In this document: positions 52,640-59,580 of the stretch, piece after piece | Layout of the letters: every line of letters begins with the position of its first letter | Numbering within the stretch: position 1 is the first letter of the stretch | Source: JABCYV01 sp963696025 | GTDB lineage: Bacteria > Acidobacteriota > Terriglobia > Terriglobales > Acidobacteriaceae | DNA: 64,000 nucleotides | Direction of reading: 5' to 3' | Assembly: GCA_963696025.1 (NCBI GenBank) | Contig: CAVOII010000015.1 | Coordinates: 186,001-250,000, forward strand | Notes under the pieces: model-generated | What the model saw: only the letters and a program-made list of their open reading frames with translations | Databases searched by the model: none | Told to the model about the DNA's origin: nothing | Program-made: the position numbers and the translations under genes

Positions 52640-53585
52640 GTGCCACAATTGCCAGACCGAATGCAAACGGTTTGGAAAAACTCGCCAGGGTAGTCAGCGT
52701 TTTCGTTGCCGTACCTGCACTAAGACATTCACTGAATCAGGTCCGCGCCCACTTGGTGACATGCGCCTTTCCCTAGATCGTGCTCTGCTATGCCTTCAAT
52801 TGATCGTGGAAGGAAATTCAGTCAGGAGCACAGAGCGGATCACGGGCGTGCATCGTGACACGATCCTAGCCTTACTGGTATTCGCCGGGGAACGTTGCAC
52901 TAAGCTGCTGGAAGATAAACTCGCCAGTCTCCGCGTGCGCGACGTGCAATGCGATGAGATGTGGGGCTACGTGGGAATGAAGGAAAAGAGGAAGGGCTTG
53001 GCGCGTTCTCACATGGACACGCTCGGAGATGCATATACATACGTTGCTATCGAACGCAATTCAAAACTGGTTCTCGCTTGGCACCTAGGCCGGAGAAATA
53101 TGCGGGACACACTTACGTTCATGCTCAAACTTCGCCGCGCCACTGAAGGCAAGTTCCAGCTCACAACTGATGGATGGAAAGCATATCCTGAAGCGGTAGA
53201 GCGGGTATTTGGGAACGCGGTGGACTTCGCGCAGATGGTCAAGGTCTATGCGGCAGCGTCAGACGGTGAGCAACGATATTCACCAGCGGAGGTTGTTGAT
53301 GCAGTTATCATCCCACGGAACGGAATGCCAGATTATGAGCGCATCTGCACGTCGCACGTGGAGCGGCAGAATTTAACCATGCGGATGCAGATTCGCAGGC
53401 TGACTCGGCTCACGAACGCATTCTCAAAGAAATGGGTCAATCTCAGGGCTGCTCTCGCGCTACATTTTGCGTGGTACAACTTTGTGCGGGTTCACAAGAG
53501 CCTGAGAACGACACCAGCTATGGAAGCGGGAATCTCGGACCATGTTTGGGGATTGGAGGAATTGCTGTATGCCATTCACTCGTAA
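52635..53585 (+). CDS. IS1-family DDE transposase
   Basis: A 316-residue, single-frame transposase. The N-terminal zinc ribbon is CHNCQTECKR...RFRCRTCTKTF (C-x2-C and C-x2-C). The catalytic residues fit DDE: Asp in VQCDEMWGYVG, Asp in QLTTDGWKAYPE and Glu in TSHVERQNLTMRMQIRRL. A C-terminal WYNFVRVHKSLRTTPAMEAGI segment is typical. Unlike classical IS1 no ribosomal frameshift is needed, as in the ISMhu11-type subgroup. Its start codon lies in a hairpin. Confidence 0.9.
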   Translation: MTCHNCQTECKRFGKTRQGSQRFRCRTCTKTFTESGPRPLGDMRLSLDRALLCLQLIVEGNSVRSTERITGVHRDTILALLVFAGERCTKLLEDKLASLRVRDVQCDEMWGYVGMKEKRKGLARSHMDTLGDAYTYVAIERNSKLVLAWHLGRRNMRDTLTFMLKLRRATEGKFQLTTDGWKAYPEAVERVFGNAVDFAQMVKVYAAASDGEQRYSPAEVVDAVIIPRNGMPDYERICTSHVERQNLTMRMQIRRLTRLTNAFSKKWVNLRAALALHFAWYNFVRVHKSLRTTPAMEAGISDHVWGLEELLYAIHS

Positions 53586-53707
53586 GTGCTGTGTTTTCAA
53601 CGGCAATATACATGCGTGCTAAAATGATCTTGACAAGCAGCGCGGAACCGTGTCAGACAAGTGTTTGCTCTGGACAGACCTGACGATTCTTCGTGGCATG
53701 TCCATTC

Positions 53708-54301
53708 ATGCCAGTTGAATTCCAATTCGATTTTGAAAAAGCCAAGGCAGCCTTCCTGTACTTGACATCGAAGGCTGATGTTCCCGCGCTTGACAAGTAT
53801 AAAATCTGCAAACTCCTATTTCTGGCGGACAAGTACCATTTAGTGAAATATGGTAGGCCAATCACAGGCGACAAGTATTGTGCGCTTCCTTACGGCCCTA
53901 TCCCATCGACTCTTTTGAACCTCATTGATGCTGTTATTGCTGGACAGGTCTTGGTTCCTGAGGTTGTTTCACTCGCTGAAGCTGTGGAGTTGGATAGGCG
54001 ATACGAGAATCCACGCTTCAAAGCGGTCGCGGCCTATGACGAAACCCAACTCTCTCAATCAGACTTGATGGCGCTCGATCATGTCATCGCAGATTTCGGA
54101 AAGATGGGATTTGCTGAACTGAAATCAATTACGCATGAGATGGTTGCGTACAAGAAAGCGTGGGCCGCAAAACCTGAAGGTTACAAAGCCTGCGATATGA
54201 ACTTTGAAGAATTCTTTGAAGAGGATTCCGATGCTGTTACTGGCGCTCGGGAAGAGATGTTGGAAAACGATTTGTTGAGGAAGATGTTCGCTGCACGTTA
54301 A
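53708..54301 (+). CDS. Panacea (DUF4065, SocA-like) domain protein, candidate antitoxin
   Basis: About 197 residues from MPVEFQFDFEKAKAAFLYL; a GTG at 53693 would add five. The Panacea core is clear: DVPALDKYKICKLLFLADKYHLVKYGRPITGDKYCALPYGPIPSTL. The later helix ALDHVIADFGKMGFAELKSITHE is also typical. In other systems this domain neutralises diverse toxins encoded next to it. A TTGACA box lies at 53630-53635. The 3' end overlaps the start of an unknown ORF, the likely partner. Confidence 0.8.
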   Translation: MPVEFQFDFEKAKAAFLYLTSKADVPALDKYKICKLLFLADKYHLVKYGRPITGDKYCALPYGPIPSTLLNLIDAVIAGQVLVPEVVSLAEAVELDRRYENPRFKAVAAYDETQLSQSDLMALDHVIADFGKMGFAELKSITHEMVAYKKAWAAKPEGYKACDMNFEEFFEEDSDAVTGAREEMLENDLLRKMFAAR

Positions 54302-54731
54302 CGCATTCAACCCCGAAACTCTCGCCCGTTACTCGCTACTGAGGGTCCCCTATAAGTACGAGGGACAAGCCCTCATTTCAAAGCTTTTCATTTCCATTTG
54401 CAACGAGACTCTCGACAATGTGCGTTATACCCTGTGCTTGAAAGCCACGTCACAAACCGCTCTTTACGAGAATAGTAAAGAAGTGATGGCCGGATGCGTC
54501 TACTACAAGGCCAGGGAAATTGCACTCTTTCCCAGCAACACTGCGATTCAACCAGACAACCCGCACCCTATCCCGCATAAGCACTTGACCCAGTGCCACG
54601 CAAATGGGTCACTGAACATCCTCGGTACGATGCCGCAAGATTTTCAGGAGAAACTAAAGAAGGCTATTCAAGACTCGATCACACTAACTCTGGCGCGAAA
54701 GCGTAACTGGTTAGAGCGATTGGGCTATTAA
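54291..54731 (+). CDS. Unrecognised ORF overlapping the Panacea gene, candidate toxin
   Basis: The frame is open from 54279 to 54731. It has no ATG, GTG or TTG before the GTG at 54420, yet the upstream part (NAFNPETLARYSLLRVPYKYEGQALISKLF) reads as protein. A CTG at 54291, seven bases after GAGGAAG and overlapping the Panacea stop, would give 146 residues. The rest includes CVYYKAREIALFPS, HPIPHKHLTQCHANGSLNILGTMPQDF and a basic C-terminus, LARKRNWLERLGY. I recognise no family. It may be the toxin neutralised by the Panacea protein. A one-base error at the junction is the main alternative. Confidence 0.55.
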   Translation: MHVNAFNPETLARYSLLRVPYKYEGQALISKLFISICNETLDNVRYTLCLKATSQTALYENSKEVMAGCVYYKAREIALFPSNTAIQPDNPHPIPHKHLTQCHANGSLNILGTMPQDFQEKLKKAIQDSITLTLARKRNWLERLGY

Positions 54732-54751
54732 GATTTCCGCCGCCGATGGGC

Positions 54752-54782
54752 GATCCCAGCAACACCCTAATAGGACACTACC
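54752..54782 (-). repeat. Right terminal inverted repeat, 31 bp
   Basis: The exact reverse complement of 50912-50942, ending ...GGACACTACC. It starts 21 bp after the stop codon of the unknown ORF, so the cargo fills the element to its edge. Confidence 0.93.
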
Positions 54783-54937
54783 CGATTGTGCAAGCGCTTG
54801 ACGGCGTCATTGGCGAGCTCGCCCATGATCCCTCGAAGACCTACGGACCGTTTGCCTTTGCTGTGCTCAACGCACTCGCTGGGGCGTGGCTCATGCGCGG
54901 CCAGGAGAGTCATCCAGACAAGATCACGACAAGCTAG
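54783..54937 (+). pseudogene. Small membrane protein, 3' half, after the transposon
   Basis: The sequence begins with the right target duplication CGATTGTG and continues IVQALDGVIGELAHDPSKTYGPFAFAVLNALAGAWLMRG to a TAG at 54935. Joined to 50693-50911 it restores one frame, with a last transmembrane segment (FAFAVLNALAGAWLM). It has no start of its own except via codons inside the transposon, so it is likely not expressed as a functional protein. Confidence 0.75.
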
Positions 54938-55085
54938 CCGCTACTCGACGTGTCCATGCAGCGTCGATTCGACAGAACTCTAAGTCTCGGGTGGCTGGGC
55001 GCTGGGAACGATTCCATCGTGGTGGGGTCGTTGGAACGGATATGAAGGAAGTTTCGCGAAGTGTAAAAATTAGGTAGGGCGGCGG

Positions 55086-55937
55086 CTATGCCACTGCCGC
55101 CCGTGCTCTTCCTGACGGCGTTTGTGCTTTCGGTCCGCGCCGCGTCGGCGCCGGAACTAGACTTTTCTCCGACAATGCCATCCGCGCTTCAGCCAGTGCG
55201 GCAACTGCCTCGCGGAACTTGGCTCGAGTCACATTCTGTAGCGCTGCCACCAGGGACGACTCACGGACTCCGCCGAAGAGATCTTCGGCTCGCTGCGTCA
55301 GCTTCAACCAATCATGCCAGTCGCCGATCATATCCTGCATCCGCTTAAGCTGGGTCACGACTTCGGCCGCCTTGGGGTCATGAGGCGCGAGTTCCGCGAT
55401 ATAGCGCGCCCGCTTGCCCGCGATTCTGTATTGATGCAAGGTTTTTTCGGTGAGTGCAGCCCGCTCTCGTCCTAATTGCAGTACTCCCCTCATCCCCAGG
55501 CTTAACAGGTCTGTGCTTTGCGGAATTGCCAGCTCGGTAGCCGCGCGGTTCAGACGCTTTCGCAACTGGCTGACTGTTTTTCGATCAAAATTCTCGGGCA
55601 GCGTCTTCTCCCGCTGAGCACGCTCCTCCGAGAGCGTGCGCATCAGCTGTGATTTACGTCCCGGCTCTTGCGGAATCTTCAAGCTGCGCAACGCTGTGAT
55701 CTGGACATCGAGATCGCGCACCCTGCCTGCCTTCTTGCGCAGCCGAGCCAATTGCTTCAGCAATTTCTTGTTACTGCGGCTCAACTTCGGAACCAGTTCG
55801 TCCAGCAAAGCTTCCACGCGGCGGCTGTAGGTGCGAAATTTATGGACATTTTCCGGCGCGGGCTTTTTGGTGAGCTTCGCCAACTGACGGCTCAACTTCC
55901 GAAATGCAACATGGCTGGGGTCTTGGTTTATCGGCAT
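55086..55937 (-). CDS. CHAD domain protein
   Basis: About 283 residues from MPINQDPSHVAFRKLSRQLAKL. The CHAD fold is shown by helical, basic repeats: VHKFRTYSRRVEALLDEL, LARLRKKAGRVRDLDVQ and LHQYRIAGKRARYIAEL. CHAD proteins bind polyphosphate through conserved basic residues and are often encoded near ppk. Here ppk1, ppx and pst genes flank it. A frame extension to 56060 would add a leader of about 41 residues and overlap the pstC control region; I reject it. Confidence 0.9.
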   Translation of the reverse strand: MPINQDPSHVAFRKLSRQLAKLTKKPAPENVHKFRTYSRRVEALLDELVPKLSRSNKKLLKQLARLRKKAGRVRDLDVQITALRSLKIPQEPGRKSQLMRTLSEERAQREKTLPENFDRKTVSQLRKRLNRAATELAIPQSTDLLSLGMRGVLQLGRERAALTEKTLHQYRIAGKRARYIAELAPHDPKAAEVVTQLKRMQDMIGDWHDWLKLTQRAEDLFGGVRESSLVAALQNVTRAKFREAVAALAEARMALSEKSLVPAPTRRGPKAQTPSGRARAAVA

Positions 55938-56070
55938 AACGTCAAACCACGGGCACAGAAAAATACAACCTGGTCTGGGGAATTGCAACTCCTGGAATTG
56001 CAAATCGGGAGCCACGTATCTTTTAATGAATAGTTTTAGGAGCCCCCGGAGCAACCGCAAGGATCGGCCA

Positions 56071-56088
56071 TTTTAACACTCCTGTAAC
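56071..56088 (+). promoter_or_regulatory. Putative Pho box upstream of pstC
   Basis: Heptamers TTTTAAC and CTGTAAC are separated by ACTC, an 11-bp period. This is the same geometry, and the same second heptamer, as the box before pstS (44595-44612). It ends 24 bp before the pstC start codon. Confidence 0.6.
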
Positions 56089-56112
56089 AAGATTCTGCTA
56101 GCGTCCCCATGG

Positions 56113-57147
56113 ATGGTCAATCGAGCTCTAGGAGCGCCTCGCCTGACTGGACCGCAACCTCCTGATAAGCCAGAACTTGCAGTTCAAGCCCGGGCCCAAG
56201 CCGAGCCCTTACTCAAGGCCGGCGACAGTCACCGCGCCGACGGCGTGTTCTCGCTCGCCATGCTGGCTTGCGCCCTTTGCGTCCTCGCTTTGGTTGGCCT
56301 GATCGTGTATGAACTTGTGACCAAATCCAGCCTATCTTGGCACGCTTCCGGCTGGAGATTCTTCTTCCGCAGCGAATGGGATCCGGTCAACGATCAGTTT
56401 GGCGCACTGCCGTTTATTTATGGCACCGTCGTTTCTTCAATCCTTGCTCTTATCATTGCAGTACCCTTAGCTATTGGGGTCGCCGTGTTTATTACAGAAA
56501 TGTCTCCGCCCTGGCTGCGCGGCCCACTGGCTTTCACCACCGAATTGTTGGCTGCCATTCCCAGCGTCATCTACGGACTGTGGGCGATCTTCGTGCTCGT
56601 GCCGATGCTCCGGCAGTATGTGGAACCGTGGCTCGCCCGCTATCTGGGCTGGACCGGACTCTTTGAAGGAACTCCTTTCGGCATTGGAATGTTGGCGGCG
56701 GGGATCATCCTGGCCATCATGATTGTTCCCATCATCTCTTCGATCACACGTGAGGTGATGACCGCAGTTCCGAACCACCAGAGAGAGGCCGTTCTTGCTC
56801 TGGGTGCCACTCGCTGGGAGATGATTCGCACGGGCGTGCTCCGCAATGCGCGAGCCGGTATCCTGGGTGGAATAATTCTCGGCTTAGGCCGCGCCCTTGG
56901 CGAAACCATGGCCGTCACCATGGTTATCGGCAACCGTCCTGAGATAGCGCGCTCTTTGTTTGCCCCCGGCTACACCATGGCCAGCGTGATCGCCAACGAG
57001 TTCACCGAGGCCACTGGAGACGTTTACTTGAGTGCCTTGGTTGAGGTGGGCTTGGCCCTGTTCATCGTGACCATCATCGTGAATATTCTGGCTCAATTTC
57101 TGGTCTGGACGGTTACTCGCGGAACTCCTGCGAGGGCCAATGGCTGA
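56113..57147 (+). CDS. pstC: Phosphate ABC transporter permease PstC
   Basis: A 344-residue inner-membrane permease with six hydrophobic segments. The EAA-type coupling motif is ALGATRWEMIRTGVLRNARAGILGGIILGLGRALGETMAVTMV; other hallmarks are FGALPFIYGTVVSS and ELLAAIPSVIYGLW. It pairs with PstA and takes phosphate from PstS. It overlaps pstA by eight bases. No clear ribosome site is seen before the ATG, and an alternative out-of-frame ATG lies four bases upstream. Confidence 0.96.
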   Translation: MVNRALGAPRLTGPQPPDKPELAVQARAQAEPLLKAGDSHRADGVFSLAMLACALCVLALVGLIVYELVTKSSLSWHASGWRFFFRSEWDPVNDQFGALPFIYGTVVSSILALIIAVPLAIGVAVFITEMSPPWLRGPLAFTTELLAAIPSVIYGLWAIFVLVPMLRQYVEPWLARYLGWTGLFEGTPFGIGMLAAGIILAIMIVPIISSITREVMTAVPNHQREAVLALGATRWEMIRTGVLRNARAGILGGIILGLGRALGETMAVTMVIGNRPEIARSLFAPGYTMASVIANEFTEATGDVYLSALVEVGLALFIVTIIVNILAQFLVWTVTRGTPARANG

Positions 57148-58030
57148 GACTCTTGCCGCCGTCGCCAAAGACTTTGCCGCCGCCCCAGTTAGCGTGTGGC
57201 GACGCGGAGTCAACAACCTTGTAACCGGCCTGGCGGTTGGAGCCGTACTTCTGGTTCTGCTGCCCCTGGGGGCCATTTTTGGATATCTGGTGTACAAAGG
57301 CATAGGGTCCGTCAACTGGGCCTTCCTCACGCAAACCCCAAAACCGGTTGGGGAAGCTGGCGGCGGCATGGCTAACGCCATCGCCGGATCAGCTCTGATC
57401 CTTGCCATCGCCAGTGTTATAGGGGTGCCGATCGGAATCGGTGCTGGCATCTACCTCGCTGAGTACGGCCGTGGTCGTCTGGGCAATCTTGTTCGCTTTA
57501 CCGCTGATGTGCTGAACGGCGTGCCATCGATCGTGATCGGTATCGTGGCTTACGGTCTTGTAGTATTGACACAAGGCCACTTCTCAGCCCTCGCTGGTGG
57601 AGTTGCTCTAGCGATCATGATGATTCCCACCATTACTCGAACTGCGGAAGAAATGCTGCTCCTCGTACCTCACGCAGTCAGAGAAGCCGCCTACGGTCTG
57701 GGAGTTTCGCGCTGGCGCACTACGCTTTCGATCACTTTGCGCACGGCTACCTCCGGAGTCATCACCGGCGTTATGTTGGCTTTCGCCCGTGTCGCCGGGG
57801 AGACCGCGCCTCTGCTTTTCACCGCCTTCGGAAATCAGTTTTGGAATTGGAAGCTCAACCAGCCTACCGCTGCTCTGTCTCTTCAGATTTTTACTTACGC
57901 AATCTCGCCTTTCGACGAATGGCACCGCCAGGCTTGGGCCGGGGCACTGATCTTGATCGCGCTCATCGTGGCTTCAGTGAGTGCCGTCCGCATCGCCGCC
58001 AGCCGCGGTATGATGAAGGGAGCGAATTGA
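57140..58030 (+). CDS. pstA: Phosphate ABC transporter permease PstA
   Basis: A 296-residue partner of PstC with six hydrophobic segments. Conserved parts are ADVLNGVPSIVIGIVAYGL, MMIPTITRTAEEMLLLVP and the EAA loop EAAYGLGVSRWRTTLSITLRTATSGVITG, followed by ARVAGETAPLLFTAFG. It starts inside the pstC 3' end and stops three bases before pstB, indicating one operon. Confidence 0.96.
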   Translation: MAETLAAVAKDFAAAPVSVWRRGVNNLVTGLAVGAVLLVLLPLGAIFGYLVYKGIGSVNWAFLTQTPKPVGEAGGGMANAIAGSALILAIASVIGVPIGIGAGIYLAEYGRGRLGNLVRFTADVLNGVPSIVIGIVAYGLVVLTQGHFSALAGGVALAIMMIPTITRTAEEMLLLVPHAVREAAYGLGVSRWRTTLSITLRTATSGVITGVMLAFARVAGETAPLLFTAFGNQFWNWKLNQPTAALSLQIFTYAISPFDEWHRQAWAGALILIALIVASVSAVRIAASRGMMKGAN

Positions 58031-58033
58031 GTC

Positions 58034-58792
58034 ATGGGAGTCGGGATTGAGGTCGAAAGGCTGAACGCCTGGTTTGGCAAGACCCAGGCCCTCTATGACA
58101 TCAATATGAAGGTCGCAGCCAATCACGCCACCGCTGTGATTGGGCCCTCCGGCTGTGGCAAGTCAACGTTCGTGCGCTGCCTGAACCGGATGCACGAGAC
58201 CATCCCTGAAGCCCATGCCGCCGGGCGGGTTCGCATCGGCGATCTCGACGTGTATAACGGTACCTCCGCCGTCTCTATCCGGCGCCGCATCGGGATGGTG
58301 TTCCAGAAACCCAATCCCTTTCCCACTATGTCGATCTACGATAATGTGGCGGCTGGACTGAAGCTCAATGGCTTCCACGACCGCAAGCGGCTGGACGAAA
58401 TTGTCGAACGCTCACTAAAGGTCTCCGCCCTGTGGGACGAGGTGAAAGATAGCCTCCGCAAGAAGTCGGGCGCCAGCCTCTCCGGCGGACAGCAGCAGCG
58501 CCTTTGCATTGCACGCGCCTTGGCCGTTGAACCCCAGGTGCTGCTGATGGACGAACCCTGCTCCGCACTCGATCCCATCTCCACCGGCAAGATCGAAGAG
58601 TTAATCTTCCAGCTCAAGGAACGTTTTACCATCGTTATCGTCACCCACAACATGCAGCAGGCATCCCGGGTAGCAGAATTCACCGGCTTCTTCCTTTTAG
58701 GTAAACTGATCGAGTTTGATAAGACTGAAAAGATCTTTACCACTCCGTCCGACAAGCGAACGGAGGACTACATTACAGGCAGGTTTGGATAA
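58034..58792 (+). CDS. pstB: Phosphate ABC transporter ATP-binding protein PstB
   Basis: A 252-residue ATPase. Walker A is GPSGCGKSTFVRCLNRMHE, Walker B VLLMDEPCSALDPIS, and the ABC signature LSGGQQQRLCIARAL; the switch His is in IVTHNMQQASRVAEF. It powers uptake through PstC/PstA. The last base of its stop codon is the A of the phoU ATG (TAATG). Confidence 0.98.
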   Translation: MGVGIEVERLNAWFGKTQALYDINMKVAANHATAVIGPSGCGKSTFVRCLNRMHETIPEAHAAGRVRIGDLDVYNGTSAVSIRRRIGMVFQKPNPFPTMSIYDNVAAGLKLNGFHDRKRLDEIVERSLKVSALWDEVKDSLRKKSGASLSGGQQQRLCIARALAVEPQVLLMDEPCSALDPISTGKIEELIFQLKERFTIVIVTHNMQQASRVAEFTGFFLLGKLIEFDKTEKIFTTPSDKRTEDYITGRFG

Positions 58793-59490
58793 TGGCGCGA
58801 ACCCGTTTTGTGCAGGGGATGGATGAACTCCGCGCACGTCTGCTTCGCATGGGCGGACTGGCGGAGCAGGCCGTAGACCGCGCCTGCCAGGCCTACCTTG
58901 ACCGCGACCTCAGTCGCTGTCAGATGGTTCTGGAAGGCGAAGCTCAAATCAACCTCGCCGAACGCGAAATCGACGAACTGGCTTTCGACCTCCTCGCCAT
59001 GCAGCAACCTATGGCCGTCGATCTGCGCTTCATCCTTGCCGTCACCAAGATTAACTCCGACCTGGAGCGCGTCGGAGACCAGGCAGTCAATATCGCCGAG
59101 CGCGTTATGGATATGGTCGAACTGCCTGCGGTGCCCCTTCCGGTTGACATTGCGCGGATGTCGGCCGCGGTCTCCGCTATGGTCCGCCGGTCGCTCGAAT
59201 CTTTCATCGAAGGCAAAGCCGAACTCGCCCAAGCCGTGCTCGAGATGGACAACGTGGTTGACCGCATGCGCGACGAAGCCTTCATCACCCTGGTCAAGAC
59301 CATGAATGACCGTCCCGACGTCACCCGCCAGGCACTGGACGCGCTGCTCGTCGCCCGCAACCTCGAGCGCGTTGCCGACCATGCTACCAACATTGCTGAG
59401 GACGTAATCTTCTGGGTTCGCGGCGCCGATGTCCGCCACAACGTACAGCCTGAGACTCCCGCCCAACAAGAAGTCAGCGAACGTCACTGA
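58792..59490 (+). CDS. phoU: Phosphate-signalling regulator PhoU
   Basis: A 232-residue, all-helical protein made of two similar three-helix bundles. The metal-binding motifs follow the family pattern: EIDELAFDLLAMQQPMAVDLRFI and NLERVADHATNIAEDVIFW. PhoU links the Pst transporter to the PhoR/PhoB sensor system and suppresses the Pho regulon in high phosphate; no such sensor genes are in the window. The start overlaps the pstB stop. Confidence 0.97.
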   Translation: MARTRFVQGMDELRARLLRMGGLAEQAVDRACQAYLDRDLSRCQMVLEGEAQINLAEREIDELAFDLLAMQQPMAVDLRFILAVTKINSDLERVGDQAVNIAERVMDMVELPAVPLPVDIARMSAAVSAMVRRSLESFIEGKAELAQAVLEMDNVVDRMRDEAFITLVKTMNDRPDVTRQALDALLVARNLERVADHATNIAEDVIFWVRGADVRHNVQPETPAQQEVSERH

Positions 59491-59580
59491 TCCATCTCGT
59501 GAGTCCAGAGATTCCTCTCGCTGGGGTTGCTCGCTCCATCTATATACTAAAAAGTTCTTTCACCTTCTCGCGGAGGACCT

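Larger units (their letters stand above)
50912..54782. mobile_element. IS1-family (single-ORF, ISMhu11-like) transposon carrying toxin-antitoxin-like cargo
   Basis: The 3,871-bp element is bounded by perfect 31-bp inverted repeats beginning GGTAGTG, which fits the IS1-family end GGnnnTG. Between them are a single-frame DDE transposase, a leftward three-gene cassette (HigB-like, HigA-like, DUF3467) and a rightward Panacea-domain gene with an overlapping unknown ORF. The element splits a membrane-protein gene with a near-perfect 8-bp duplication. Identical repeat ends and an in-frame target suggest recent insertion. The interior contains AT-rich tracts unlike the surrounding GC-rich DNA. Confidence 0.88.

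Noticed and set aside
52361..52666. 101-codon minus-strand ORF containing WWSRRDLNP
   Set aside because: It is the antisense reading of the tRNA-like sequence and its flanks; this kind of peptide is a common artefact of tRNA genes.
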